A stretch of 64,000 nt of DNA from Solimicrobium sp040544425 (GCA_040544425.1 JBEONO010000020.1:4705-68704), one strand, 5' to 3'. Shown: positions 42,625 through 52,213, counted from the first letter of the stretch. The notes: a model not told the origin generated them from the letters alone. A program made the numbers and translations.

Positions 42625-43679
42625 GCACACTGGCTTTTGTTCTGGCACTGATTCCAATTTGCCTGCCCACTGCGGTTTTTGCGGAAGAACCTGCTCACCT
42701 GCAAAATACTTATGGAGAGCCAATCGATTTCAAGACCTCAACGGAAGTCCACGCATTTATAGACTTCATGGTGACCCGCCATGGATTTAGCACTGAAGAG
42801 CTGGAACAAATTTTTGGATATGTGCAATTCTGCTCAAAATGCGTTCAACTCATCAAACCGGCACCGGTAACCAAATTGAAAAATTGGGCCGCATACCGTG
42901 CCCGATTTATCGAGCCAACCCGGATCAACGCTGGCGTCAAATTCTGGACTCAATATGCTGATGCACTGAATCGCGCTGAAAAACAATTTGGAGTGCCCGC
43001 CCAAATTATTGTCGGCATCATTGGCGTCGAAACTTTATACGGAAAAACCGTAGGTAAATTCCGCGTCCTCGACGCTCTCAGTACATTAAGTTTTGCCTAC
43101 CCCGACACCGTAACCCGGGAAAGTCGAATGGCCTATTTTTTAGGTGAACTGGAACAGACTCTTTTATTTGCCAGAGAATCCGGAATCGAGCCATTTAGCC
43201 TGGTTGGGTCCTACGCGGGCGCAATTGGTTGGTCGCAGTTCATGCCATCCAGTATCCGTCAGTATGCCGTTGATTATGATGGCGACGGGAAAGTTGATTT
43301 ACGCAACAGCCCGATTGATGCGATTGGCAGCGTGGCCAATTTTCTGGCGCAGCATGGTTGGGAGTCAGGCCTGCCACTTGCATTCCCGGCGACTATCGTG
43401 AGTGATCCAGAAAAAATGCTAGCAAAAGAATTAAATGCCACGTATACCCTACAGGAACTTGAAAATGTCGCGGTGCCATCTCATAAAAATACGCCCACAG
43501 AACTGCAGTACGGCCTCATTGATTTGCAAAATGGAGATGATCCAACGCAATATTGGTTGGCTACCCGTAATTTTTTTGCTATAACGAAATACAACCGAAG
43601 TTATTTTTACGCCATGTCGGTTGTTGAGCTGGGAAAAGCGGTCTGTCATGCCAAATTCACTAATATTTCGTGTGAATAA
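42579..43679 (+). CDS. mltB: Membrane-bound lytic transglycosylase B family protein
   Basis: Cuts the glycan chain of peptidoglycan forming 1,6-anhydro ends. 366 residues from ATG 42579, giving a signal peptide (TLAFVLALIPICLPTAVFAEE) without a clear lipobox, so it may be periplasmic and soluble rather than a lipoprotein. The catalytic Glu is in IIGVETLYGK (about residue 150), followed by YAGAIGWSQFMPSSIRQYAVDYDGDG (pieces AGAIGWSQFMPSS and DYDGDG, the calcium-binding-like loop). Last gene of the MoxR operon by overlap with the transglutaminase gene. Confidence 0.93.
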   Translation: MSPAQTTTRKFFSKLSTLAFVLALIPICLPTAVFAEEPAHLQNTYGEPIDFKTSTEVHAFIDFMVTRHGFSTEELEQIFGYVQFCSKCVQLIKPAPVTKLKNWAAYRARFIEPTRINAGVKFWTQYADALNRAEKQFGVPAQIIVGIIGVETLYGKTVGKFRVLDALSTLSFAYPDTVTRESRMAYFLGELEQTLLFARESGIEPFSLVGSYAGAIGWSQFMPSSIRQYAVDYDGDGKVDLRNSPIDAIGSVANFLAQHGWESGLPLAFPATIVSDPEKMLAKELNATYTLQELENVAVPSHKNTPTELQYGLIDLQNGDDPTQYWLATRNFFAITKYNRSYFYAMSVVELGKAVCHAKFTNISCE

Positions 43680-44079
43680 ACACAATTGTTGCCAAAAAAC
43701 ATCATTTCAGGGACATTTTAGTGCTATGGTTTAATCCATTGAGCAATAATTTCCATTAAGAAAACAAGTTAGTGGAAATTAAAATAAATTTATATATAAT
43801 TCTATTTAGAAAAATTTACACATAGAAATTTATTTAGTACAAATTTATTTGAAAGATTGCTTTTTAAGTTTGCATTTACAATTAATATCTTCTACATTAT
43901 TATTGAAATCACATTTAATTGCCGTTTGAAAATAGAAGAGCAACACGTTTGAGCAGTTGTTTAGCCTTGAATTAACAGAAAACAATGTGAAACAGGATAC
44001 AATCTTATACACTTATTAATAAATAATTGTCCTACAAGATTTTATCGATGAACTTAACATATAACAGAATAGGATAAAT
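43680..44079. other. AT-rich intergenic region
   Basis: 400 bp, strikingly AT-rich compared with flanking genes, with runs such as AAATTTATATATAATT near 43785-43802. Several potential -10 boxes are present, so no single promoter can be chosen. No RNA gene or open frame is seen. AT-rich DNA of this kind often binds H-NS-like proteins; that is inference. Confidence 0.6.
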
Positions 44080-44385
44080 ATGACTAACCTCTTAGAACTT
44101 GAGTCCGATGAGATTGATTACGATCCAAACAATCTTCTAGATACGCTCATTAAACAGTTGCATTTGAAGAACGATGCTGCACTTTCGAGAGCTTTGGAAG
44201 TTGCACCGCCAGTGATTAGTAAAATCCGCCATCGCAGATTGCCAGTCGGCGCGTCATTGTTAATCCGCATGCATGAAATCAGTGATTTAAGCATTAAAGA
44301 TTTGCGTGCCTTGATGGGTGACCGTCGAGCTAAGTTCCGTATTAGCGATAAACAGTTCAAACCAAAAGAAGAAGGCGCAGAATAA
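44080..44385 (+). CDS. Small helix-turn-helix-like protein
   Basis: 101 residues; ATG after AGGATAAAT. The middle (LIKQLHLKNDAALSRALEVAPPVISKIRHRRLPVG, core AALSRALEVAPPVISKIR) looks like a Cro/CI-type helix-turn-helix, and the end is charged (FRISDKQFKPKEEGAE). The composition, no signal peptide and the preceding AT-rich region suggest a regulator. I recall close relatives across Oxalobacteraceae and neighbouring families with no clear role. It converges with cysM and shares a bidirectional terminator. Confidence 0.7.
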   Translation: MTNLLELESDEIDYDPNNLLDTLIKQLHLKNDAALSRALEVAPPVISKIRHRRLPVGASLLIRMHEISDLSIKDLRALMGDRRAKFRISDKQFKPKEEGAE

Positions 44386-44396
44386 GTCCTACCGAT

Positions 44397-44432
44397 AAAA
44401 GAAAGCAGACTTCGAGTCTGCTTTCTTGTTTT
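44397..44432. terminator. Bidirectional terminator between the HTH gene and cysM
   Basis: GAAAGCAGAC and GTCTGCTTTC (44401-44425) form a perfect 10-bp stem with TTCGA loop. Plus-strand Ts follow (TTGTTTT) and minus-strand Ts come from 44400-44397, so it can serve both convergent genes. Confidence 0.9.
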
Positions 44433-44436
44433 AGAT

Positions 44437-45339
44437 TTACGCGGGAAACACTCCCGTCGATAAATACCGGTCACCTCGATCACACACAATAAACACAATC
44501 GTCGAATTTTCTACTGTTTCTGCAACGCGCAGTGCAACTTCACACGCGCCGGCTGCGGATACACCACAAAAAATACCTTCTTCCACAGCTAATCTGCGCG
44601 TCATGTGTTCTGCGGTCGTTTGACTGACCGAGATGATTTTATCTACGCGAGATGCATCATAAATTTTAGGCAAATACTCTTCGGGCCATTTTCTGATCCC
44701 CGGAATTTGTGAGCCTTCTTCAGGCTGAGCGCCGATTATTTGCACATTTGCGTTTTGCTCTTTCAGGAACCTGGAAACTCCCATAATTGTGCCGGTAGTT
44801 CCCATCGCGCTAACAAAATGGGTTACTGTCCCGTTGGTGTCGCGCCATATTTCGGGGCCGGTGCCCGCGTAGTGAGCCAGTGGGTTATCGGGATTGGCGA
44901 ATTGATCCAATATCCTGCCTTTTCCCTCAGACTGCATTTTTTCTGCCATATCGCGTGCGTACTCCATGCCACCTGTTTTAGGAGTCAAAATGATTTGTGC
45001 GCCATAAGCTGACATACTTTGACGACGTTCAACACTAAGATTTTCCGGCATGAGTAACACCATTTTATAACCACGCATTGCTGCGACCATCGCCAAGGCG
45101 ATGCCAGTATTTCCACTGGTTGCCTCGATCAACGTATCACCTGGTTTGATGTCACCACGCTGTTCTGCGCGCAAGATCATCGACAAGGCGGGTCGATCTT
45201 TTACCGAACCGGCTGGATTGTTTCCCTCCATCTTCGCCAAAATGATATTGTTGCGCTGACTCGCCAGTGCGCCTGGAATACGTTTTAACTGTACTAACGG
45301 CGTATTGCCTACCGTATCTTCAATCGTCAAATATGACAT
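44437..45339 (-). CDS. cysM: Cysteine synthase B
   Basis: PLP enzyme making cysteine from O-acetylserine and sulfide or thiosulfate. 300 residues. The PLP lysine is in GSVKDRPAL (about residue 47), the phosphate loop is GTTGTIMGV and the substrate loop is EATSGNTG. The CysM type rather than CysK is suggested by RPALSMI and by PENLSVERRQSM. Terminator on each side, so it is a single-gene unit. Confidence 0.95.
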   Translation of the reverse strand: MSYLTIEDTVGNTPLVQLKRIPGALASQRNNIILAKMEGNNPAGSVKDRPALSMILRAEQRGDIKPGDTLIEATSGNTGIALAMVAAMRGYKMVLLMPENLSVERRQSMSAYGAQIILTPKTGGMEYARDMAEKMQSEGKGRILDQFANPDNPLAHYAGTGPEIWRDTNGTVTHFVSAMGTTGTIMGVSRFLKEQNANVQIIGAQPEEGSQIPGIRKWPEEYLPKIYDASRVDKIISVSQTTAEHMTRRLAVEEGIFCGVSAAGACEVALRVAETVENSTIVFIVCDRGDRYLSTGVFPA

Positions 45340-45380
45340 GATCTTCCCTAAAATCGCCGTAAATTCTCGTTATTATTCAA

Positions 45381-45413
45381 AAACAAAAACCCTGAGGTTT
45401 CCCAAAGGGTTTT
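45381..45413 (-). terminator. Terminator after comEA
   Basis: AAAACCCT (45386-45393) pairs with AGGGTTTT (45406-45413); on the minus strand the stem is followed by TTTTTGTTT. It separates comEA from cysM. Confidence 0.75.
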
Positions 45414-45434
45414 ACTTTACATCAATTCCAAACT

Positions 45435-45791
45435 TTATTCCTTGTTGCCAGATTTTGAACCGCCAGCCGCACTATTTCTGACATTTTTTCCAGCATCTGA
45501 AGAAACTGGAGTGACGTTCTCTTTTGATTTTCCATTAACCAGCAATCCTTCTTTAGAAAATCTGACTGAGTTTTTATCGCTTATTCCTTTAACTCTGTTT
45601 TCCAGATCGGACCAATCTTTAAACCCGCCACCTTTATCGCGCTCTGCCAATATTGCCTTGGATAAGGAAGGACCAATTCCTCGAATTCCATCTAAACCAG
45701 CCTGATCAGTTTTATTGACCTCAACGCTTGCAACGGCAATGCCAGTCGCTGTCAATAGGGTTACCGCAGTAAGCAAAAACTTTTTAAACAT
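45435..45791 (-). CDS. comEA: ComEA-like helix-hairpin-helix protein
   Basis: 118 residues with a signal peptide (LLTAVTLLTATGIAVAS), ATG after GGGAGG. Residues about 28-95 are two helix-hairpin-helix units (AGLDGIRGIGPSLSKAILAE, FKDWSDLENRVKGI), which bind double-stranded DNA without sequence preference. Periplasmic ComEA pulls DNA inward during natural transformation. The remaining C-terminus is polar. The rest of a competence system is not in the window, so the role is by family only. Confidence 0.85.
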   Translation of the reverse strand: MFKKFLLTAVTLLTATGIAVASVEVNKTDQAGLDGIRGIGPSLSKAILAERDKGGGFKDWSDLENRVKGISDKNSVRFSKEGLLVNGKSKENVTPVSSDAGKNVRNSAAGGSKSGNKE

Positions 45792-45891
45792 GAAAACCTC
45801 CCAAATATATAGATGATGAATTTAAATCCTGGCTCGATAGAGCTCAGTAAAGTTATCATATCTATATATCTAAAGTTATCATTATTAGTAC

Positions 45892-46833
45892 TTATTTTAA
45901 GAATAATTCTTCGTGAGTAACTGTCGCCGTTCCCAATTTACCTACGACGATTCCTGCTGCGCGGTTGGCAATTTCGACCGATTCCACCAACGGTTTTCCA
46001 GACGCCAGCATCGCGCCCAAGGTAGCAATTACCGTATCACCAGCACCAGAAACATCGAAAACTTCTCGCGCCATAGTCGGAACATGATGTGTCAAGTCGT
46101 CGGTATATAAACTCATGCCCTCCTCTGATCGCGTCACGAGCAGTGCTTGCAACCTGAGTTGCATGCGCAGGTTTTGCGCTTTCACTGTCAATTCGGCTTC
46201 ACTCTTCCAGTCGCCGATTACCTGCCGCAATTCCGATCGATTGGGAGTCAGAATCGTCGCACCGGTATAGCGGGTAAAATCCGAGCCTTTTGGATCGACC
46301 AGAATCATTTTGTTAAGCGCAATGCCAGAGGCAATCATGTCAGTGACGTTAACCAAAGATCCTTTAGCGTAATCGGACAAAATAATCACATCATGATCAG
46401 GCAGCAAGGTATGAAACTGGCTGAGTTTGTCGCGCAAAACACCTTCAGAAGGCGCTTCTTCAAAATCGACTCGCAATAGTTGTTGTTGACGGCCAATCAC
46501 GCGAAGTTTGATGATGGTCGAGATCTGCTTGTCGCGATTTAAATAGCTGGCAATGTGCGAGTCTTGCAGCAATTTTTCAACGATATCACCGGCTTCATCC
46601 TGGCCGACCACTCCCAACAAAGATGTGTTAACACCCAATGCTACGGAATTTCTTGCCACGTTGGCAGCACCACCCAACCGCTCTTCGCGACGATCAATTC
46701 GGACTATCGGCACGGGAGCTTCAGGTGAAATGCGATTGACTTCACCGAACCAATACCGATCCAGCATTACATCGCCGACCACCAACATACTGCGTCTGCC
46801 TTCGCGGCGCTCATTTAAAGTTGATTTACTCAT
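45892..46833 (-). CDS. hldA: D-glycero-beta-D-manno-heptose-7-phosphate kinase
   Basis: Adds phosphate at position 1 of heptose 7-phosphate on the way to ADP-heptose for lipopolysaccharide. 313 residues, the PfkB-type kinase domain alone; the adenylyltransferase half fused in enterobacterial HldE is absent and must be a separate gene. LVVGDVMLDRYWFGEVNRIS and VFDVSGAGDTVIATLG (anion hole and catalytic Asp) are diagnostic. It lies 21 bp behind ugd. Confidence 0.94.
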   Translation of the reverse strand: MSKSTLNERREGRRSMLVVGDVMLDRYWFGEVNRISPEAPVPIVRIDRREERLGGAANVARNSVALGVNTSLLGVVGQDEAGDIVEKLLQDSHIASYLNRDKQISTIIKLRVIGRQQQLLRVDFEEAPSEGVLRDKLSQFHTLLPDHDVIILSDYAKGSLVNVTDMIASGIALNKMILVDPKGSDFTRYTGATILTPNRSELRQVIGDWKSEAELTVKAQNLRMQLRLQALLVTRSEEGMSLYTDDLTHHVPTMAREVFDVSGAGDTVIATLGAMLASGKPLVESVEIANRAAGIVVGKLGTATVTHEELFLK

Positions 46834-46854
46834 CGTTAAAATATTAGTAGTGGA

Positions 46855-48234
46855 TTATTCAGTCTGAGTTAATACAGACCTGCCTATACCGTGATATTCA
46901 ATACCCAAATCAGCCATGTCGCGAGGATCAAACAGATTACGACCATCAAATATGACTGGGTTTTTTAACTTCGATTTCAACATGGAGAAATCTGGACTGC
47001 GATAAGCTTTCCATTCCGTTACGATCAACAGGGCATCAGCTTTGTCAGCCGCCTCCATCGGATTTTTCACGTAACTTATGCGCTCCAATTTCTCTGGTTC
47101 GCTTTCAAAATCCAGTGCCAATACACGACGTGCCTCATTCATGGCTACTGGATCATGGACGGTCACTGTCGCTCCGCGAGTAAGCAATTCGCGCAACAAT
47201 ACGCGCGATGAAGCTGCGCGCATATCGTCGGTATTCGGTTTGAAGGCCAGTCCCCATACAGCAAAATGCAGTCCATGCAAATCTTCGCCGAAACGAGTGA
47301 CAACTTTATTGCCCAGCACTTGCTTCTGGTGATGATTGACTCTTTCAACCGCATTCAAAATCAATAAATTCTGATTGAATTCCTTGGCTGTTTTTTCCAG
47401 CGCCTGCACATCTTTCGGGAAGCACGAACCGCCATAGCCACATCCAGCATACAAGAAACTGTGGCCAATGCGTGGATCAGAACCTATGCCGTGCCGAACA
47501 GCTTCAATGTCGACACCCACACAGTCGGCCAGATTGGCCAGTTCATTCATGAATGAAATCCTGGTCGCCAACATTGCATTTGCGGCATATTTAGTGAATT
47601 CTGCCGAACGCACATCCATCCAAAAGGTACGCTCGTGGTTGCGATTAAATGGTGTGTAAAGCTGCTTGACCAACGCCTTGGCGCGCAAACCCAATACGTC
47701 GCCATCGCTACCGATGACAATTCGGTCAGGCCGCATGAAATCCTCAACCGCAGCGCCCTCTTTCAGAAATTCCGGATTCGACACGACAGAAAACTGACTG
47801 TCCTTTACGCCGCGCAACGCAAGTTCCTGCGCGATGACTTTACTGACTTTTTCGGCTGTTCCGACGGGCACGGTTGATTTGTCGATTACAACTTTAAAAC
47901 CAGTCATGTATTTCCCGATATTCTTTGCAGCAGCCAACACATACTTTAAATCGGCCGAGCCGTCTTCATCCGGCGGGGTTCCGACCGCTATAAATTGAAT
48001 ATCGCCATGCGCAACACTGTCCTCGATATTGGTCGTGAATTTCAATCGCCCGTTCGCGCGATTACTCGCCACAACAACATCCAGGCCCGGTTCATGAATT
48101 GGAATTCCGCCATTGTTTAAAATCGCCACCTTATTCTCATCAAGATCAAGGCAAAGCACATCATTACCCAGTTCAGCCAAACACGCGCCTGTCACCAACC
48201 CCACATATCCAGTACCTATAATCGTGATTTTCAT
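46855..48234 (-). CDS. ugd: UDP-glucose 6-dehydrogenase
   Basis: Oxidises UDP-glucose to UDP-glucuronate, a precursor of surface polysaccharide and of lipid A modification with aminoarabinose. 459 residues. N-terminal NAD site is GTGYVGLVTGACLAELG; the catalytic Cys is in YGGSCFPKD (about residue 258); the C-terminal UDP-binding domain has GLAFKPNTDDMR. Operon position lapB-ugd-hldA with gaps of about 20 bp. Confidence 0.95.
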   Translation of the reverse strand: MKITIIGTGYVGLVTGACLAELGNDVLCLDLDENKVAILNNGGIPIHEPGLDVVVASNRANGRLKFTTNIEDSVAHGDIQFIAVGTPPDEDGSADLKYVLAAAKNIGKYMTGFKVVIDKSTVPVGTAEKVSKVIAQELALRGVKDSQFSVVSNPEFLKEGAAVEDFMRPDRIVIGSDGDVLGLRAKALVKQLYTPFNRNHERTFWMDVRSAEFTKYAANAMLATRISFMNELANLADCVGVDIEAVRHGIGSDPRIGHSFLYAGCGYGGSCFPKDVQALEKTAKEFNQNLLILNAVERVNHHQKQVLGNKVVTRFGEDLHGLHFAVWGLAFKPNTDDMRAASSRVLLRELLTRGATVTVHDPVAMNEARRVLALDFESEPEKLERISYVKNPMEAADKADALLIVTEWKAYRSPDFSMLKSKLKNPVIFDGRNLFDPRDMADLGIEYHGIGRSVLTQTE

Positions 48235-48257
48235 TTTTTCCCTTAAAAGTTTTGCTG

Positions 48258-49433
48258 CTAATTCATTACATTTAATTCCTCAGTGCGGCGTGGCGGATAA
48301 GTTTCCCAGCGATTGCAGCCAGGGCACTGCCAATAAAACTGACGTGCTTTAAATCCGCAGTGCGCACATTGGTAACGCGCCAATTTTTTCGCGTAACCAT
48401 GCACCAGATTCTTGACCATCGATAATTCCTGCAGTCGATCCGGCGAAACATACAACATCCGGGCATCAAGCAGCTTGTCCAGACCTAACAAAGTTGGCGT
48501 GCGGCGCACCTCTTCCGACACAATTTGGGTCGCCGCTTCACGACCTTCGACTTCCAAACTCGCTTGATACAGCACCTCGAGCAAATCGATCGACGGGGCC
48601 TGTTCCAGATAATTCTTCAGCAAATTAATACCTTCGTGCGGCCGCTCCAACGTTTTATAGGCGTCCATTATTCTCTGTGCAACCAGCGAGACATGGGGCG
48701 CACTTTGCTGCTCCACCCTGCGCCAGGTTTGCAACGCCTGTTCGGTCTGGTTTTCGGCAAGATAAATATCCCCGCGCAGCATGGTTGCCCGAACATTGCT
48801 GCGATCAGCACCATGGGCTTGATCTAAAAATGCGATTGCAGCGTCATTGTGGGCATTCAAGATTTCATCTTGCGCCAGCTCGCAATAGAAATGAGCAATT
48901 TCCTTTTGCCGCGTCCCCGCGCCTGAATCTTGCAATGCGGATGCCGCTTCGATCGCACGAACCCATTCTTTTTCGCGCTGATAGATCTCCAGCAAGGCGC
49001 GACGCGACTGGACGCTGTACGAAGAATTGATGAGTAATCCAAACGTTTCTTCAGCCCGGTCAAGCAACCCGGCCTTCAGGTAATCCTGCCCCAATTCAAA
49101 ATTTGCCTGAGACTTTTGGTCCTGTGGCAAGTCTGGACGCAACAGGAGATTTTGGTGTACCCGAATTGCTCTCTCGGTTTCTCCACGGCGCCTGAACAGA
49201 TTGCCTAATGCAAAATGCAAATCAACTGTTTCAGGATCAAGCTTCAACAACTCAATAAATGCGTCTATCGCCTTGTCGTGCTGATCATTCAGCAAAAAAT
49301 TAAGTCCGTTGAAATAGCCGCGCGGCAAACTGCGCGACTCTGACAGCAATTGCTTAATATCGACTCGAGCCGCGATCCATCCCAAGACAAAAAATATGGG
49401 AATAAATAGTAACCACCAAATTTCAAATTCCAT
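48258..49433 (-). CDS. lapB: Lipopolysaccharide assembly protein LapB (YciM)
   Basis: Controls lipopolysaccharide amount by steering FtsH-dependent breakdown of LpxC. 391 residues: an N-terminal membrane helix (WWLLFIPIFFVLGWIAARVD), about eight TPR-type helical pairs (residues 35-340), and a C-terminal rubredoxin-like metal site with two CxxC pairs, CAHCGFKA and CPGCNRWET. These features match E. coli LapB. It directly follows lapA. Confidence 0.95.
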   Translation of the reverse strand: MEFEIWWLLFIPIFFVLGWIAARVDIKQLLSESRSLPRGYFNGLNFLLNDQHDKAIDAFIELLKLDPETVDLHFALGNLFRRRGETERAIRVHQNLLLRPDLPQDQKSQANFELGQDYLKAGLLDRAEETFGLLINSSYSVQSRRALLEIYQREKEWVRAIEAASALQDSGAGTRQKEIAHFYCELAQDEILNAHNDAAIAFLDQAHGADRSNVRATMLRGDIYLAENQTEQALQTWRRVEQQSAPHVSLVAQRIMDAYKTLERPHEGINLLKNYLEQAPSIDLLEVLYQASLEVEGREAATQIVSEEVRRTPTLLGLDKLLDARMLYVSPDRLQELSMVKNLVHGYAKKLARYQCAHCGFKARQFYWQCPGCNRWETYPPRRTEELNVMN

Positions 49434-49480
49434 TTAAATTTTTTTAGTAAAAGTAATTTAGGATATGCGATCGAATTGAA

Positions 49481-49786
49481 TCAAACACTGTCTGGCTGTG
49501 GTGGCCGACTGTGTTCGGTTTGTAATTTCGCCAGCTCTTGCTCTTTGGATGCCAAATTTTTCTTGTGCTGCGACAGATCACGCCGATGCCTGAATAAGGT
49601 CGGCAACATCGCGAATACACCCAATACAATTCCAGCCACGAAGAAAATCAGCAGCATCAGCACCAGTGGTCCCGGAAACTCATATCCCATAAAGAAGTGC
49701 AGCGTGACGGGATCGGTATTTTTGAGGGAAAATCCAAAAAAAATGATGAATAAAATGACTGCAATAATTCTGGAAATAACTTTCAT
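49481..49786 (-). CDS. lapA: Lipopolysaccharide assembly protein LapA domain protein
   Basis: 101 residues from ATG 49786 with GAGAGGA upstream. Two membrane helices (VISRIIAVILFIIFFGFSL, PLVLMLLIFFVAGIVLGVFA) separated by NTDPVTLHFF, then a short coiled coil (QHKKNLASKEQELAKLQ). This is the LapA/YciS layout; it works with LapB at the inner membrane. A terminator and 253 bp separate it from ihfB, so a promoter for lapAB-ugd-hldA should lie there. Confidence 0.9.
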   Translation of the reverse strand: MKVISRIIAVILFIIFFGFSLKNTDPVTLHFFMGYEFPGPLVLMLLIFFVAGIVLGVFAMLPTLFRHRRDLSQHKKNLASKEQELAKLQTEHSRPPQPDSV

Positions 49787-49978
49787 CACGAATCCTCTCC
49801 ACAAATTCAACTATTTTCAACCGGCATTGTACGTGAATATGATGACAAACAGTCTTATTGGCGAAAAGGCACCCTTCCATTCAACACAAATAATTCAGTC
49901 CTGATTCCGTATTTTTATAGTGCGTTTTTGAATTTGTAAAATTATCAATCTAATTTATGACCTCCTCACGTCAAGGTC

Positions 49979-50015
49979 AAAAAAAAACGGCATATTAATT
50001 TCTTAATATGCCGTT
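49979..50015 (-). terminator. Terminator after ihfB
   Basis: AACGGCATATTAA and TTAATATGCCGTT form a perfect 13-bp stem (49986-49998 with 50003-50015), 4-nt loop, and a long T run on the minus strand. It closes the rpsA-ihfB transcript. Confidence 0.95.
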
Positions 50016-50039
50016 GCATTTTACTGATGCTGCAAAAAT

Positions 50040-50345
50040 TCAATCATCTTTTATTGGTTGACCAACCATGGCATCAACACGCTCACGCAGCTCTTTTCCG
50101 GGTTTAAAGTGTGGTGCGCGCTTTTCCGGCACCATGACCTTCTCGCCAGACTTCGGATTGCGTCCGATTCGTGGTGGACGGCTATTCAAAGAAAAGCTGC
50201 CAAACCCCCGTATTTCAATGCGCTGTCCAATAGCCAAAGCTTCGGAAATCGCATCTAATATTGTCTTGACAGCGAAATCCGCATCTTTCGCTACTAACTG
50301 CGGATAGCGTTCTGCCAAACAGGCGATCAGCTCTGATTTTGTCAT
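50040..50345 (-). CDS. ihfB: Integration host factor subunit beta
   Basis: Forms a heterodimer with IhfA and bends DNA sharply, acting in replication, recombination and promoter control. 101 residues. The DNA-intercalating loop is PPRIGRNPKSGEKV, and IEIRGFGSFSLN lies in the body; MTKSELIACLAERYP is the usual N-terminus of the beta subunit. It follows rpsA, the standard order. Confidence 0.96.
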   Translation of the reverse strand: MTKSELIACLAERYPQLVAKDADFAVKTILDAISEALAIGQRIEIRGFGSFSLNSRPPRIGRNPKSGEKVMVPEKRAPHFKPGKELRERVDAMVGQPIKDD

Positions 50346-50410
50346 TAGTAAACCTTACTCATCGAAACAGTGAGCGCCACGAATTGGTCAAGTGTCAGGT
50401 GATTTCAGAG

Positions 50411-50434
50411 GTGGACATGCTCGCGCATGCCCAC
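50411..50434 (-). promoter_or_regulatory. Hairpin between rpsA and ihfB
   Basis: On the minus strand GTGGGCATGC pairs with GCATGTCCAC around GCGA, 10 bp with one G-U pair. Without a T run it is unlikely to stop transcription; it could mark an RNA-processing site between the two genes. Confidence 0.45.
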
Positions 50435-50462
50435 TCTCCTTGAAGAAAGTATTGGGCAATAC

Positions 50463-52181
50463 TTAGTTTTTGCTATCCAGCTTAGCCTTCAACAATGCGC
50501 CCAAACTGGTTGTACCAGAAGATGCACTTGTATCGGTTGCGGTCATTTTTTGCATTGCATCTGCTGTTTCAACATTGTCTTTTGCTTTGATTGACAATTG
50601 AATACTGCGTGCTTTACGGTCGATATTCAACACCAATGCTTCGACTGTATCGCCAACTTTCAAATGCGTGCCAGCGTCTTCAACGCGATCACGTGAAATT
50701 TCAGATGCGCGCAAATAGCCTTCAACTTCTTCAGACAATTGAATTACAGCGCCCTTTGGCTCTACTGACTTGACAGTACCAGTGACAATCGCACCTTTGT
50801 CATTCATTGCGCAATAGTTGTTGAATGGGTCGCCTTCGAGTTGTTTAACGCCCAGAGAGACACGCTCACGCTCAACATCAATAGCCAATACCACGGCTTC
50901 CAATTCATCGCCTTTCTTGAAACGACGCACAGCTTCTTCGCCAGTTTCTGTCCAAGACAAATCAGACAGATGCACTAAACCGTCGATATTGCCGGACAAG
51001 CCGATAAATACGCCGAAGTCAGTGATTGATTTAATCGCGCCACGAACTTTGTCGCCCTTTTTATGAGTAACAGCAAAGTCATCCCATGGATTGGCTTTGC
51101 ATTGTTTCATACCAAGGCTGATACGACGACGTTCTTCGTCGATTTCCAATACCATGACTTCAACTTCGTCACCCAATTGGACAACCTTGTTCGGTGCCAC
51201 GTTCTTGTTGGTCCAATCCATTTCAGATACGTGAACCAGACCTTCGATACCTTGTTCGACTTCAACAAACGCACCGTAGTCGGTCAGATTGGTGACTTTA
51301 CCGAATAAACGGGTGTGTTGTGGGTAACGACGTGCCAGGCCAGACCATGGATCATCGCCCAACTGTTTCACGCCCAGAGACACACGATTTTTTTCCTGAT
51401 CGAATTTCAATACTTTTGCAGTCACTTCCTGACCTACAGTCAATACTTCGGAAGGGTGACGAACCCGACGCCATGCCAGGTCGGTAATGTGCAACAGGCC
51501 ATCAATGCCGCCCAGATCAACGAATGCACCGTAGTCGGTAATATTTTTCACCACGCCGGTCACAACTGTACCTTCGCGTAATGTTTCCATCAATTTAGCG
51601 CGTTCTTCGCCCATCGATGCTTCAACAACTGCACGACGTGACAAGACAACGTTGTTGCGCTTGCGGTCTAATTTGATGACTTTGAATTCCATGGTCTTGC
51701 CTTCGTACGGTGAAGTATCTTTCACCGGACGGGTATCAACCAAAGAACCTGGCAAGAATGCACGGATGCCGTTAGTCAGGACAGTCAAGCCGCCTTTAAC
51801 TTTACCGTTCACAGTACCAATCACGATTTCGCCTGATTCCAGGGCTTTTTCCAACGCCAGCCATGAGGCCAGACGTTTTGCTTTGTCACGTGACAAAATA
51901 GTGTCGCCGAATCCGTTTTCCAGCGAGTCAATCGCTACGGAAACGAAATCGCCAACCACAACTTCCAATTCGCCTTGATCGTTTTTGAATTCTTCCAGAG
52001 GAATAAATGCCTCGGATTTCAGTCCGGCGTTAACGATGACGAAGTTGTGATCAATGCGGACTACTTCAGCGGAGATAACTTCGCCGGAACGCATATCTTG
52101 ACGTGACAGGGACTCTTCAAACAGAGCTGCGAAGCTATCGGTACCGGTAGCGTGGTCTTGCGACATAAATACTGTTGCCAT
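50463..52181 (-). CDS. rpsA: 30S ribosomal protein S1
   Basis: S1 binds mRNA and brings it to the 30S subunit. 572 residues with six S1 RNA-binding domains; the repeats NITDYGAFVDLGGIDGLLHI, NLTDYGAFVEVEQGIEGLVHV and SITDFGVFIGLSGNIDGLVHL are easily seen. The C-terminus is SLGALLKAKLDSKN. No Shine-Dalgarno sequence is visible before the ATG at 52181 or the ATG five codons later, as in E. coli rpsA where the leader fold replaces it and S1 represses its own mRNA. Confidence 0.97.
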   Translation of the reverse strand: MATVFMSQDHATGTDSFAALFEESLSRQDMRSGEVISAEVVRIDHNFVIVNAGLKSEAFIPLEEFKNDQGELEVVVGDFVSVAIDSLENGFGDTILSRDKAKRLASWLALEKALESGEIVIGTVNGKVKGGLTVLTNGIRAFLPGSLVDTRPVKDTSPYEGKTMEFKVIKLDRKRNNVVLSRRAVVEASMGEERAKLMETLREGTVVTGVVKNITDYGAFVDLGGIDGLLHITDLAWRRVRHPSEVLTVGQEVTAKVLKFDQEKNRVSLGVKQLGDDPWSGLARRYPQHTRLFGKVTNLTDYGAFVEVEQGIEGLVHVSEMDWTNKNVAPNKVVQLGDEVEVMVLEIDEERRRISLGMKQCKANPWDDFAVTHKKGDKVRGAIKSITDFGVFIGLSGNIDGLVHLSDLSWTETGEEAVRRFKKGDELEAVVLAIDVERERVSLGVKQLEGDPFNNYCAMNDKGAIVTGTVKSVEPKGAVIQLSEEVEGYLRASEISRDRVEDAGTHLKVGDTVEALVLNIDRKARSIQLSIKAKDNVETADAMQKMTATDTSASSGTTSLGALLKAKLDSKN

Positions 52182-52213
52182 AATGTGTTTTGTAGGTAGT
52201 AAACAATTCGTTG

